A stretch of 64,000 bases of DNA from Micromonospora echinaurantiaca (GTDB taxonomy: Bacteria; Actinomycetota; Actinomycetes; Mycobacteriales; Micromonosporaceae), in contig NZ_LT607750.1 of NCBI RefSeq assembly GCF_900090235.1, positions 434,001 to 498,000 on the forward strand, written 5' to 3'. The notes under the pieces were generated by a model, which saw only the letters and a program-made list of their open reading frames with translations, searched no databases and was not told the origin of the DNA. The translations under genes and the position numbers were made by a program. Each line of letters starts with the position of its first letter. Position 1 is the first letter of the stretch. Shown one piece after another: positions 31,726-41,249 of the stretch.

Positions 31726-33066
31726 ATGATGCGCCGGATCGCCGTCCTCGACGCGCCGTCCAACCTGGGCCTGCGCCCGCCCACGGCCACCTCGGTGCCG
31801 GGCTGCGCCAAGGCGCCCGGCGCGCTGCGCGACCACGACCTGCTCGCTCGGCTGCGGGCCCGGGACGCCGGCTGCCTGACTCCGCCGCGCTACGACCCGG
31901 GCGACTGGCGGCCGGGCGACGGGGTCTGCCACGCCCGGGAGATCTCCGACTACTCGGTGGCGCTCGCCGACCGGATCGGTTCGATCATCGACCGGGGGGA
32001 GTTCCCGCTGGTCCTCGGCGGGGACTGCTCGATCCTGCTCGGTTCGGCGCTGGCCATGCACCGGCTCGGCGAGGCGGTCGGCGGCCGGATCGGGCTGGTC
32101 TTCGTCGACGGCCACTCCGACTTCCGGCACCCCGGCAACGCCTCCTACGTGGGCGCCGCGGCGGGCGAGGACCTCGCCCTGGTGACCGGCCGGGGGCAGG
32201 CCGACCTGGCGGCCATCGAGGGGCGTCGCCCCTACTTCCGGGACATCGACGTGGTCGTGCTCGGCATCCGGGCGCAGGACGAGTACCGGCTCGACCTCCA
32301 GGCCGCCGGGATCGTCACCCGGCCGGTGCCGGCGCTGCGGGCCGAGGGCGCGGCGCGTACCGCGCAGTGGGCGCACGAGCAGCTCGCCGACTGCGCCGGC
32401 TACTGGGTGCACATCGACGTGGACGTACTGGACCCGGCCGTGATGCCGGCGGTCGACGCGCCCGACCCGGGCGGGATCGCCTTCGCCGAGCTGGAGATCC
32501 TGCTGGCCGGGCTGGTCGACACCCCGCACTGCCTCGGCGTCGAGCTGACCGTCTTCGACCCCGACTACGACCCGGACGGCGCGTACGCCGCCGAGATCGT
32601 CAACACGGTGGTGGCCGGGCTCGCCCCGGTCAGCGCGCCGGAGGCGGTGCCGCCCCGGCTGTTGCCGGGTCCGTCGAGCACCCGTGCCGCCCGGCCGGGC
32701 AACGGGCGGTCCGCCGCCCGGGTCGTCCCGCCGCGCGGCGCCGTGGACGCCGACCGGCCGACCCAGCCGGACCCGGACGCGACTGCTCCTCCGGCCGGCC
32801 TGGAACCGGTCCGTGCGTCCGGGGCGGCCGTCGCGGCCGGGCTGGAGCCGGTGGTGCCGCCCGGGTCCGCCGTTCCGGCCGGGCTGGAGCCCGTCGGGCC
32901 GTCCTCCGCCGAGCTGGAGCCGGTCGGGCCGCCCGCGGCCGCCGGTCCGGGGCTGCTGCGCCGGAACCCGCTGGCCATGGCCGAACCGCCTGCCGACCCC
33001 GACGCCGACGCCGACCTGTCGGCATCGGAGGACGGCACCGCCCACCCCAGCGCCGGGATCGCCTGA
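31726..33066 (+). CDS. Arginase/agmatinase-family ureohydrolase with long C-terminal tail
   Basis: 446 residues. The Mn2+-binding set of ureohydrolases is visible: GGDCS (His replaced by Cys), DGHSDF, HIDVDVLDP and GVELTVFDPDYDP. Family members are about 300 residues; here residues from about 305 form a Pro/Ala/Arg-rich extension with four LEPV repeats (GLEPVRAS, GLEPVVPP, GLEPVGPS, ELEPVGPP). The substrate could be arginine, agmatine, formiminoglutamate or another guanidino compound. Because the usual GGDHS reads GGDCS and the DAHxD motif reads DGHSD, the assignment stays at family level. It is followed by a perfect convergent hairpin. Confidence 0.82.
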   Translation: MMRRIAVLDAPSNLGLRPPTATSVPGCAKAPGALRDHDLLARLRARDAGCLTPPRYDPGDWRPGDGVCHAREISDYSVALADRIGSIIDRGEFPLVLGGDCSILLGSALAMHRLGEAVGGRIGLVFVDGHSDFRHPGNASYVGAAAGEDLALVTGRGQADLAAIEGRRPYFRDIDVVVLGIRAQDEYRLDLQAAGIVTRPVPALRAEGAARTAQWAHEQLADCAGYWVHIDVDVLDPAVMPAVDAPDPGGIAFAELEILLAGLVDTPHCLGVELTVFDPDYDPDGAYAAEIVNTVVAGLAPVSAPEAVPPRLLPGPSSTRAARPGNGRSAARVVPPRGAVDADRPTQPDPDATAPPAGLEPVRASGAAVAAGLEPVVPPGSAVPAGLEPVGPSSAELEPVGPPAAAGPGLLRRNPLAMAEPPADPDADADLSASEDGTAHPSAGIA

Positions 33067-33111
33067 CCCTCCGCACGGCACCCCCCGGCCCCGACCCGCT
33101 GCCCCGAGTAG

Positions 33112-33170
33112 TGATCAAGGGGTTTGCGTCAGAACCTGGCGGCCGGTGGTTGACGCAAACCCCTTGATCA
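33112..33170. terminator. Perfect 20-bp convergent hairpin
   Basis: TGATCAAGGGGTTTGCGTCA at 33112-33131 and its exact reverse complement at 33151-33170, with a 19-base loop. It lies between the convergent ureohydrolase and PBP genes and is suitable as a bidirectional terminator. Confidence 0.8.
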
Positions 33171-33180
33171 ACGCTGCCGT

Positions 33181-33207
33181 GGGGTGGGTGGGGTGGGTGG
33201 GGTGGGG
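33181..33207 (+). other. G-quadruplex-forming run
   Basis: Six G runs of 3-4 separated by single T bases, GGGGTGGGTGGGGTGGG and onwards, on the plus strand directly after the PBP stop codon (TTA at 33208-33210 seen from this strand). Single-base loops make a very stable G4 likely in single-stranded DNA. Confidence 0.7.
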
Positions 33208-35157
33208 TTAGTGGGGGAGGGCGCGGAGGAAGCGTTCGGCGATCGGGACGGCGGTGGCGGTGCTGGCGCCGCCCTGCTCGACGAAGACCGCGAACGCGAC
33301 GTCGCCCTGCCAGCCGACGAACCAGGCGTGGGTGTGCGCCGGGTTGTTGTCGTACTCGGCGGTGCCGGTCTTGCCGTGCACCGGGTCGCCCGGCACGTCC
33401 TTGAGGGCGGTGCCGGTGCCGGCGGTGACCACCTCCCGCATCATCGTCTTCACCGCCTCGACCGACTCGGCCTTGAGCGGCTGGCCGGGGGCGGCCGGCT
33501 GGGCCGGGGCCGGGTCCAGCACCAGCTTCGGCTGCTCGAAGCGACCCCGGGCGACCGCGGCGGTGGCCGACGCCATGGCCAGCGGGCTGACCAGGGTGGT
33601 GCCCTGGCCGATCGCGGCGGCGGCCTGCTCGGTCGCGCCGCCGTTGGCGGAGACCTTGCCGGTGAAGGCGTCCAGGCCGACGTCCCACTGCGCCTCCAGG
33701 CCCAGTGACCGACCGGTCACCGCGAGCCCGTCCGCGCCCAGCTTCGGGGCCAGCGCGGTGAACGCGGTGTTGCAGGACTTCGCGAAGTCGGTGCGGAACG
33801 GCACCGAGCCGAGCACGAAGTTGTCGGAGTTCTTGAAGGCACGGCCGTCGACGGTGAACGTCTTCGGGCAGTCGACCGGCCCGTCCAGGGTGACCGCACC
33901 CCGGTCCAGCAGCCCGAGCGCGCTGACCATCTTGAACGTCGACCCCGGCGGGACCTGGGCGGTGAAGGCGAGGTTCTCCCCGGCCGCGCCCGGCCCGTTC
34001 GCCGCGGCGAGCACCGCGCCGTCGCTGATCCGCAGCGCCACCAGCGCGGAGCGCCGCCGCTCACCGCGCAGCGCCGCGTCGGCCGCGTTCTGGGTGGCCA
34101 CGTCCAGGGTGGTCTTCAGCGGCGCCCCGGGCTGTGGGTCGCGGCGGAACACCTCGGTGCCGGTCGGCGCCAGGGTGCCGTCCGGCCCGGGCCGCTCGAT
34201 GATCACGCTGAGCCCCGGCGTGCCGCGCAGCCGCTCGTCGTAGCGCCCCTGCAGACCGCCGTGGCCGACCAGGTCGCCGGCGGCGTACCGGTCGGGGTGC
34301 CGGGTCAGGTCGTCGGCCTGCGCCGGGTCGACCGAGCCGAGCACCGCCCGGGCGAACTCGCGGGTCGGGGCGAGGTCCAGCTCGTCGGCGCGGAACTTGG
34401 TGCCCGGCAGGTCGTAGATCCGTGGCTTGATCTGCCGGTACGCCTCCTCGCGCAGGGTCACCACCTCGACGAACGCGCCCGGGTCGGCGTCGGCGAGCCG
34501 CTTGGGCAGGCCGGAGAGGTCGACCGGCGGGGTGATCGCCGGCCGGATCGCCCGGAACGCGCCGTCCAGCTTCCGGACCAGACCCGGCACGTCGGTCGCC
34601 TCGCTCGGCTGCACCCCCACCCGGACCACCGGTCGCGGCGCCACGATCGGCTGGCCGGCGTCGTCGAGCACCGCTGCCCGCGGGCCGGTCTGCCGGCGCA
34701 GCCCGAGCCGGTCGCCCCGGGTGAGCTGCTCCTGCACCACCTTCGGCTCCCAGATCACCTGCCACTGGTCGTCGCCGCCGCGGGTCATCCGGACCGTCCG
34801 GTCATACGCCCAGCGGGTGTCGCCCGGCAGAGTCCACTCGACCTTGACGGTCGCGGTGGCGGTGTCCGCGGTGATCTTGGGTTCGCCGCGGCGGGTCAGT
34901 GCCGGCGGGGTGGCGGCCAGCTCGCCGGAGAGCTCCTTGATCTCCCGCGCGACGTCGACCGCCGGCACCTTGGCGCCGGTCGGGTCGACGAACCCGACCG
35001 CCTGCAGGTCGCCGGAGCGCCAGCCGGCCAGGAACGCGTCCACGCTGCGTTCCGGCCCGTCGCTGTCGGAGCAGGCGGTGAGCCCGCCGGCCGTGAGCAG
35101 GATCGCGGCCAGCGCGGCGAGTGACAGGCCGTGACGACGGGGGTACGACGGACGCAT
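33208..35157 (-). CDS. Class B penicillin-binding protein (lipoprotein, MecA_N-like domain)
   Basis: 649 residues from ATG 35155-35157, preceded by AAGGAGC. A lipoprotein signal with lipobox LTAC is followed by an NTF2-like MecA_N domain (about 30-150; SVDAFLAGWRSGDLQAVGF), a dimerisation domain, and a transpeptidase domain with all three motifs: SxxK in PPGSTFKMVSAL, SxN in AKSCNTAF, and KTG in HGKTGTAEYD. It forms peptide cross-links in peptidoglycan outside the membrane. The N-terminal NTF2 module is shared with MecA/PBP2a-type low-affinity PBPs, so reduced beta-lactam affinity is possible but not shown. A -10-like TAACGT lies upstream on the minus strand. Divergent from gdh. Confidence 0.92.
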   Translation of the reverse strand: MRPSYPRRHGLSLAALAAILLTAGGLTACSDSDGPERSVDAFLAGWRSGDLQAVGFVDPTGAKVPAVDVAREIKELSGELAATPPALTRRGEPKITADTATATVKVEWTLPGDTRWAYDRTVRMTRGGDDQWQVIWEPKVVQEQLTRGDRLGLRRQTGPRAAVLDDAGQPIVAPRPVVRVGVQPSEATDVPGLVRKLDGAFRAIRPAITPPVDLSGLPKRLADADPGAFVEVVTLREEAYRQIKPRIYDLPGTKFRADELDLAPTREFARAVLGSVDPAQADDLTRHPDRYAAGDLVGHGGLQGRYDERLRGTPGLSVIIERPGPDGTLAPTGTEVFRRDPQPGAPLKTTLDVATQNAADAALRGERRRSALVALRISDGAVLAAANGPGAAGENLAFTAQVPPGSTFKMVSALGLLDRGAVTLDGPVDCPKTFTVDGRAFKNSDNFVLGSVPFRTDFAKSCNTAFTALAPKLGADGLAVTGRSLGLEAQWDVGLDAFTGKVSANGGATEQAAAAIGQGTTLVSPLAMASATAAVARGRFEQPKLVLDPAPAQPAAPGQPLKAESVEAVKTMMREVVTAGTGTALKDVPGDPVHGKTGTAEYDNNPAHTHAWFVGWQGDVAFAVFVEQGGASTATAVPIAERFLRALPH

Positions 35158-35334
35158 GGTGCAGCTCCTTGGATCTTCCACTGCCTGCACGTTAGTACGG
35201 GTCCGCCGTCCGCATCGTCCCCGGTTGGGGGCGGACGGGCGGGAAGACGGACCCGTGACGGTGTGATGAACATCGCGCGGCGGGGTACTCCTGGGGCCGG
35301 CCAACCTCGTACCCGCAACGGGTGAAAGGACAGT

Positions 35335-35348
35335 GTCCGGATCCGGAC
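35335..35348. promoter_or_regulatory. Perfect 14-bp palindrome upstream of gdh
   Basis: GTCCGGATCCGGAC, followed by a related GTCCGGCCGGA. It lies about 45 bp before a -10-like TAGGCT (35393-35398) in the PBP/gdh divergent gap (35158-35446). It may be an activator or repressor site. Confidence 0.35.
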
Positions 35349-35446
35349 GTCCGGCCGGAGGTCCGCCGCGGAAGCACCAAAGCGGGAGGGCCTAGGCTGG
35401 GCGGGAGAGTGACCCACAACGCGGTGGGTCGAGGGGAGTGGCACCG

Positions 35447-38400
35447 ATGGACCGGCGTCCGGCGATCAAACCGGGACCCGACCTCCGGCAGGATGACACC
35501 AGCCGGGACGACAGCTTCGATTCGGCGACCGACGGGGACGGTTTCGGCCGACTCGACACAGGAGTGACCGGGATGACCGGTTCGAGCATCGACACCATCT
35601 ACGACCTGGGCCTGCCGCCGGATTCGCTGGCCGGGGACACGGAGGACAGCGAGCTCGACGAACCGGTACCGAACGCGGAGCGCCTGGTGGCCCAGGCGGT
35701 CGCGCTCGCCGGGGACGACCACGACGCGGCGACCCTGGTCAGCCGCTTCTGGCGGTTCGCCCCGGACGAGGAGCTGATCGGCTTCACCGCCGAGGAGATG
35801 CTCGCCGCGGCCCAGGCCCACCGCGACCTGGCCCGGCAGCGCGTCCCGGGTGAGCTGAAGCTGCGGATCCACGAGCCCGACGCCGACCAGCACCACACCG
35901 TGATCGAGATCGTCACCGACGACATGCCGTTCCTGGTTGACTCGGTGACCGCCCTGCTCAACTCGCACCACCTCGACGTGCACCTGCTGGTCCACCCGCT
36001 GGTGGTGGTGCGGCGGGAGCCGCTCGGCCGGCTCACCGAGGTCTGCGCGGACGTCGAGCCGGACGACGCGATCGCCGGTGATCTGGTCGAGAGCTGGATG
36101 CACATCGAGATCGACCCGGTCCGCGACGCCGCCGAGCGGGACACGCTGCGCCGGGAGTTGCAGCGGGTGCTCACCGACGTGCGGGAGGCCGTCGAGGACT
36201 GGCCGAAGATGCGCCAGCGGGCGCTCTCCCTCGCCGACGAGCTGGCCGCCGCCCGGACGAGCGACAACCGGCCGCCGGTGCCGGAGAAGGACATCACCGA
36301 CTCGGTCGAGCTGCTGCGCTGGCTGGCGCACGACCACTTCACCTTCCTCGGCTACCGGGAGTACCGGCTGACCGAGGCCGCGGACGGCGGCCAGGCGCTG
36401 GAGGCGGTGCTCGGCACCGGGCTGGGCATCCTGCGCCAGGACTCGCCCGAGGCCCGGTCGCTGTCGTCGATGACCCCCGAGGCGCACGAGCGGGTCACCG
36501 AGAAGCGCCTGCTGATCATCACCAAGGCGAACTCCCGGGCCACCGTGCACCGCTCGGCCTACCTCGACTACATCGGCTTCAAGGTGTTCGACGAGGCCGG
36601 CGAGGTGGTCGGGGAGCGGCGCTTCCTGGGCCTGTTCTCCACCGCCGCGTACCGCACCAGCGTGCGGGAGCTGCCGGTGGTCCGCCGCAAGGTCGCCGAG
36701 GTGCTCGACCGCTCGGGCCTGAGCCAGCGCAGCCACTCGGGCAAGGACCTGCTCCAGATTCTGGAAACCTACCCGCGCGACGAGCTGTTCCAGATCAAGA
36801 CCGACGACCTCTACCACGCGGTGATCGGCGTGCTGCGCATGGCCGGCCGCCGGCAGCTGCGGGTCTTCCTGCGCCGGGACGCGTACGGGCGGTTCATCTC
36901 CTGCCTGATCTACCTGCCCCGGGACCGGTTCACCACGCAGAACCGGCTGCGCATGCAGGACATCCTGTTGCGCGAGCTGAACGGGGTGGGCGTCGACTAC
37001 ACCACCCGGGTGACCGAGTCGATGCTGGCCCGGGTGCACTTCATCGTCCGGACCGACCCGAACCGGCCGCCCAGCGACATCGACGCCGACCTGCTCGCCG
37101 AGGAGCTGGCCGACGCCACCCGGCTCTGGGACGACGACTACCGGCTGGTGCTGGAGCGCAAGCTCGGCGACGAGCAGGCCAAGCACCTCTTCAGCCGGTA
37201 CGCCGACGCCTTCCCGGAGGGCTACAAGGACGGGCACACGCCGTACGAGGCGATGAAGGACCTGGCCAAGCTGGAGCTGCTGGAGGAGCCCGGCCAGCTG
37301 GAGATGCACCTGTTCCGCAAGCAGCTGGCGCCCCGCCCCGGGGGCCGGACGGCGGAGGCCGAGCAGGCCGAGCCGATGGACGTGCGGTTCAAGGTCTACC
37401 GCTACGGCGAGCCGATGATGCTCTCCGCCGTGCTGCCGGTGCTGCACTCGCTCGGCGTTCGGGTGGTCGACGAGCACCCGTACGAGGTGGAGCGGGTCGA
37501 CGGCCGGATCTGGCTGTACGACTTCGGGCTCCAACTGCCGGAGGGGCACCAGGAGCTGGCCGAGGTGCGCCCGCACGTGGAGAACGCCTTCGCGGCGGCG
37601 TGGCGGGGCGAGGCCGAGGTCGACGGCTTCAACGAGCTGGTGCTGCGTGCCGGCCTCACCTGGCGCCAGGTGGTGGTGCTGCGGGCGTACGCGAAGTACC
37701 TGCGCCAGGCCGGCACGGTCTTCTCCCAGGACTACATGGAGTCGACCTTCATCGCCTACCCGCGGATCGCGCAGCTGCTGGTCGAGCTCTTCGAGGTCCG
37801 GTTCGTGCCGGGCGCGATGGATGCCGGGCAGCGGCAGCAGCGCAGCGGTGAGCTGGTCGCCGAGATCCGGGCCGCGCTGGACGACGTGGCCAGCCTCGAC
37901 CAGGACCGCATCCTGCGCTCGTACCTGACGCTGATCCAGGCCACCCTGCGCACGAGCTTCTACCAGAAGCGCTCCGGCGGGCGGCCGAAGGCGTACGTGG
38001 CCTTCAAGCTGGACCCGCAGGCGATCCCGGATCTGCCGGCACCCCGGCCGAAGTTCGAGATCTTCGTCTACTCGCCCCGCTTCGAGGGCGTGCACCTGCG
38101 GTTCGGGCCGGTGGCCCGGGGCGGGCTGCGCTGGTCGGACCGGCGGGAGGACTTCCGCACCGAGGTGCTCGGCCTGGTCAAGGCGCAGATGGTGAAGAAC
38201 GCCGTGATCGTGCCGGTGGGCGCCAAGGGCGGCTTCGTGCTCAAGCAGAAGCCGGGCGACCGGGACGAGGCGGTGGCCTGCTACAAGGAGTTCGTCTCGG
38301 CGCTGCTGGACGTCACCGACAACATCCTCAGCGGGGAGATCGTGCCGCCGGAGGACGTGGTCCGGCACGACGGTGACGACCCGTACATGGTGGTGGCGGC

Positions 38401-40504
38401 GGACAAGGGCACCGCCACCTTCTCCGACATCGCCAACGAGATCTCCGCGGCGCACAACTTCTGGCTCGGCGACGCGTTCGCCTCCGGTGGCTCCGCGGGC
38501 TACGACCACAAGAAGATGGGCATCACCGCCCGGGGCGCCTGGGAGTCGGTCAAGCGGCACTTCCGCGAGCTTGGTCACGACACCCAGACCCAGGACTTCA
38601 CGGTGGTCGGCGTCGGCGACATGTCCGGCGACGTGTTCGGCAACGGGATGCTGCTCTCCGAGCACATCCGGCTGGTGGCCGCCTTCGACCACCGGCACAT
38701 CTTCCTCGACCCGGACCCGGACGCCGCCACCTCGTACGCCGAGCGGAAGCGGCTGTTCGAGCTGTCCCGGTCGTCGTGGGAGGACTACAACGCGGAGCTG
38801 ATCTCGGCCGGTGGTGGCGTCTACCCGCGTACCGCCAAGTCGGTGCCGATCTCGCCGCAGGTGCGCGAGCGGCTCGGCCTGGACGACGACGTGGCGCAGA
38901 TGTCCCCGCAGGAGCTGATGAAGGCGATCCTCACCGCGCCGGTCGACCTGTTCTGGAACGGCGGCATCGGCACCTACGTGAAGGCGTCCAGCCAGACCAA
39001 CGCGGAGGTGGGCGACAAGTCCAACGACGCGATCCGGGTGGACGGCAAGAACCTGCGCTGCCGGGTGGCCGGTGAGGGCGGCAACCTGGGCTGGACCCAG
39101 CTCGGCCGGATCGAGTACGCCCTGACCGGCGGCCGGATCTACACCGACTTCATCGACAACGCGGCCGGGGTGGACTGCTCCGACCACGAGGTGAACATCA
39201 AGATCCTGCTGAACACGGCGGTCGCCGACGGCGAGCTGACCGTCCCGGAGCGGGACGAGCTGCTCGCCGAGATGACCGACGAGGTCGCCGAGCTGGTGCT
39301 GCGGGACAACTACGACCAGGCCCGGGCGCTGAACAACGCCCAGGCGCAGGCCGCCTCGCTGCTCCCGGTGCACCGGCGGATGATCACCGAGCTGGAGCGC
39401 TCCGGCGCGCTGGACCGGGCGCTGGAGGCGCTGCCGCCGGACGAGGAACTGGCGGTGCGTAGCGAGTCGGGGCTCACCGCGCCGGAGTTCGCGGTGCTGC
39501 TCGCGTACGTCAAGATCGTCCTGGAGAAGGAGATCCTGAACGAGGGGCTGGCGGACGAGGACTGGACCACCGAGGTCCTGGTCAACTACTTCCCGACCCC
39601 GATGCGGGAGCGGTTCGCCGACCGGATGGGCCGGCACCGGCTGCGCCGGGACATCGTCACCACGGTGCTGGTCAACGAGGCGATCAACCGGGGCGGCATC
39701 TCGTTCGTCTTCCGGGTCGTCGAGGAGACCGCGGCCAGCGCGGCGGACGTGATCCGGGCGTACGTCGTGGTCCGTGAGGTGTTCGGCCTGGGCGAGCTCT
39801 GGGACGCGGTGGAGGCGCTGGACAACAAGGTCGCACCGGAGCTGCAGACCAGCGTCTACCTGGACACCCGGCGGCTGGTCGATCGGGCGGTGCGGTGGCT
39901 GGTGACCAACCGCCGCTCGCCGATCGACGTGCCGGCGGAGATCGCCCGGCTGCGGGACGGGGTGGCCCGGCTGCTGCCGGGGCTGGAGAACCTCTTCTAC
40001 GGCAGCGAGCGGGAGGCCATCGCGGCGCACATCGACTCGATGACCGAGCGGGGGCTGCCGCGCGACCTGGCCGAGCAGGCGACCCGGCTGATGTACAGCT
40101 TCGGCCTGCTGGACGTGGTGGAGACGGCGGCGAGCAGCGGACGCGACGTGGGCGAGGTCGCCTCGGTCTACTTCGTGCTCTCCGACCGGTTCCGGGTTGA
40201 TTCGCTGCTGTCGAAGATCTCCCTGCTGCCGCGGGAGGACCGCTGGCAGACGCTGGCCCGGATGGCGCTGCGGTACGACCTGTACGCCGCGCTGGCCGCG
40301 CTGACCGCGGAGGTGCTCGACTCCACGCCGGACACCCTGCCTCCGCACGAGCGGGTGTCGCAGTGGGAGCAGTCCAACGCCACCTCGATCCACCGGGCCG
40401 AGCGGGCGATGGGCGAGTTCGACGAGTCCCGGGCGGACCTGGCGGCCCTGTCGGTGCTGCTCCGCCAGATCCGCACCCTGGTGCGGACCTCCGCCGCCGC
40501 CTGA
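35447..40504 (+). CDS. gdh: Large NAD-specific glutamate dehydrogenase (GDH-180 class)
   Basis: 1685 residues from ATG 35447 (GAGGGGAG eight bases upstream). It catalyses L-glutamate + NAD+ to 2-oxoglutarate + NH4+, mainly in the catabolic direction. About 700 N-terminal residues hold ACT-like regulatory domains. The catalytic core has GPVARGGLRWSDRREDFRTE, PVGAKGGFVLKQKP (catalytic Lys region), and the NAD motif VVGVGDMSGDVFGNGML. A helical C-terminal domain of about 400 residues follows. Length and order match the 1600-1700-residue enzyme first described in Streptomyces clavuligerus. In mycobacteria this enzyme is controlled by GarA, a small FHA protein. The FHA protein at 11544 is larger and lacks the GarA phosphosite context, so I do not equate them. 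Confidence 0.96.
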   Translation: MDRRPAIKPGPDLRQDDTSRDDSFDSATDGDGFGRLDTGVTGMTGSSIDTIYDLGLPPDSLAGDTEDSELDEPVPNAERLVAQAVALAGDDHDAATLVSRFWRFAPDEELIGFTAEEMLAAAQAHRDLARQRVPGELKLRIHEPDADQHHTVIEIVTDDMPFLVDSVTALLNSHHLDVHLLVHPLVVVRREPLGRLTEVCADVEPDDAIAGDLVESWMHIEIDPVRDAAERDTLRRELQRVLTDVREAVEDWPKMRQRALSLADELAAARTSDNRPPVPEKDITDSVELLRWLAHDHFTFLGYREYRLTEAADGGQALEAVLGTGLGILRQDSPEARSLSSMTPEAHERVTEKRLLIITKANSRATVHRSAYLDYIGFKVFDEAGEVVGERRFLGLFSTAAYRTSVRELPVVRRKVAEVLDRSGLSQRSHSGKDLLQILETYPRDELFQIKTDDLYHAVIGVLRMAGRRQLRVFLRRDAYGRFISCLIYLPRDRFTTQNRLRMQDILLRELNGVGVDYTTRVTESMLARVHFIVRTDPNRPPSDIDADLLAEELADATRLWDDDYRLVLERKLGDEQAKHLFSRYADAFPEGYKDGHTPYEAMKDLAKLELLEEPGQLEMHLFRKQLAPRPGGRTAEAEQAEPMDVRFKVYRYGEPMMLSAVLPVLHSLGVRVVDEHPYEVERVDGRIWLYDFGLQLPEGHQELAEVRPHVENAFAAAWRGEAEVDGFNELVLRAGLTWRQVVVLRAYAKYLRQAGTVFSQDYMESTFIAYPRIAQLLVELFEVRFVPGAMDAGQRQQRSGELVAEIRAALDDVASLDQDRILRSYLTLIQATLRTSFYQKRSGGRPKAYVAFKLDPQAIPDLPAPRPKFEIFVYSPRFEGVHLRFGPVARGGLRWSDRREDFRTEVLGLVKAQMVKNAVIVPVGAKGGFVLKQKPGDRDEAVACYKEFVSALLDVTDNILSGEIVPPEDVVRHDGDDPYMVVAADKGTATFSDIANEISAAHNFWLGDAFASGGSAGYDHKKMGITARGAWESVKRHFRELGHDTQTQDFTVVGVGDMSGDVFGNGMLLSEHIRLVAAFDHRHIFLDPDPDAATSYAERKRLFELSRSSWEDYNAELISAGGGVYPRTAKSVPISPQVRERLGLDDDVAQMSPQELMKAILTAPVDLFWNGGIGTYVKASSQTNAEVGDKSNDAIRVDGKNLRCRVAGEGGNLGWTQLGRIEYALTGGRIYTDFIDNAAGVDCSDHEVNIKILLNTAVADGELTVPERDELLAEMTDEVAELVLRDNYDQARALNNAQAQAASLLPVHRRMITELERSGALDRALEALPPDEELAVRSESGLTAPEFAVLLAYVKIVLEKEILNEGLADEDWTTEVLVNYFPTPMRERFADRMGRHRLRRDIVTTVLVNEAINRGGISFVFRVVEETAASAADVIRAYVVVREVFGLGELWDAVEALDNKVAPELQTSVYLDTRRLVDRAVRWLVTNRRSPIDVPAEIARLRDGVARLLPGLENLFYGSEREAIAAHIDSMTERGLPRDLAEQATRLMYSFGLLDVVETAASSGRDVGEVASVYFVLSDRFRVDSLLSKISLLPREDRWQTLARMALRYDLYAALAALTAEVLDSTPDTLPPHERVSQWEQSNATSIHRAERAMGEFDESRADLAALSVLLRQIRTLVRTSAAA

Positions 40505-40517
40505 GCGGTCCGTACAG

Positions 40518-40554
40518 CGGTCCGGCCGGTCGGTTTCACCGACCGGCCGGACCG
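40518..40554. terminator. Convergent terminator between gdh and sortase
   Basis: Perfect 17-bp stem: CGGTCCGGCCGGTCGGT (40518-40534), loop TTC, ACCGACCGGCCGGACCG (40538-40554). Confidence 0.85.
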
Positions 40555-40570
40555 TTCCGGCTCTGGTGGA

Positions 40571-41245
40571 TCATTCCGTCAGAGTGGCGAGGACGATCAC
40601 GTTGTCGGGGTAGCTGCCGGCGGCCTCGTCGAAGACCCCGCCGCAGGTCACCACCCGCAGGCCCGGCTTGTCGCTGGGGCCGTACACCAGCTCGGTGGGG
40701 AACGCGTCCTTCGGGTGCCGCTGGACCGACTCGACGGTGAAGGTCGCCGGCTGGCCGTCCTCGCGGGCCACGGTGATGGCGTCACCGGGTTGCAGTGCGC
40801 CGAGCGAGAAGAAGACCGCCGGCCCCATCTTGGCCGAGTCGACGTGCCCGACGATCACCGCGTTGCCGACCTCGCCCGGGCTCGGTCCCGGCTGGTACCA
40901 GCCGGCCAGCTCGGCCCGCTCCAGCGGTGGGACCTGGACGGTGCCGTCGGGGTTGGTGCCCAGCGAGATGATGCTGGCGCCGACCCCGATCCGGGGGATG
41001 GTGATCGTGGTGGGGGTGGAGCGGGGCAGTCCGACGGGGGCCGGTGCCTCGTCGTACGTGTCGAACGACGGCGTGGCGCTCGGCGTGGCCGCCGCCTGGG
41101 CCAGCGGCTGGGGCGGGCGGGGAGCGGGCGTGCCCTTGAGCGACGCACCGACCAGACCGGCGCCCACCATGGCGAGCAGGACGACGACGGCCGCGCCGGC
41201 GGCGCGCCACGGAATCCCGTGACGGCCGCCGGCCCGGGTCGTCAT
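40571..41245 (-). CDS. Class E/F-type sortase
   Basis: 224 residues. N-terminal membrane helix (AAGAAVVVLLAMVGAGLVGA), a Pro/Ala spacer, then a sortase barrel: ITIPRIGVGASI, catalytic His in VIVGHVDSAKMGPAVFF, and catalytic Cys in RVVTCGGVFD. After the Cys the chain reads FDEAAGSYPDNVIVLATL; some relatives carry Arg where this one has Glu, so the third catalytic residue is unclear. Sortases cleave a C-terminal sorting signal and attach proteins to the wall. The gene starts 4 bp after the stop of a secreted repeat protein that is its likely client. An in-frame ATG at 41266 would overlap that gene. Confidence 0.85.
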   Translation of the reverse strand: MTTRAGGRHGIPWRAAGAAVVVLLAMVGAGLVGASLKGTPAPRPPQPLAQAAATPSATPSFDTYDEAPAPVGLPRSTPTTITIPRIGVGASIISLGTNPDGTVQVPPLERAELAGWYQPGPSPGEVGNAVIVGHVDSAKMGPAVFFSLGALQPGDAITVAREDGQPATFTVESVQRHPKDAFPTELVYGPSDKPGLRVVTCGGVFDEAAGSYPDNVIVLATLTE

Positions 41246-41249
41246 CACG

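Noticed and set aside
35192..40393. A 1733-codon open frame antisense to glutamate dehydrogenase, and similar long antisense frames over ecm, icmA, ccr and the conservon
   Set aside because: These are the usual shadow frames of strongly GC3-biased genes. Their translations are rich in Arg, Gly, His, Val and Asp with no domains, while the sense strand encodes recognisable enzymes.
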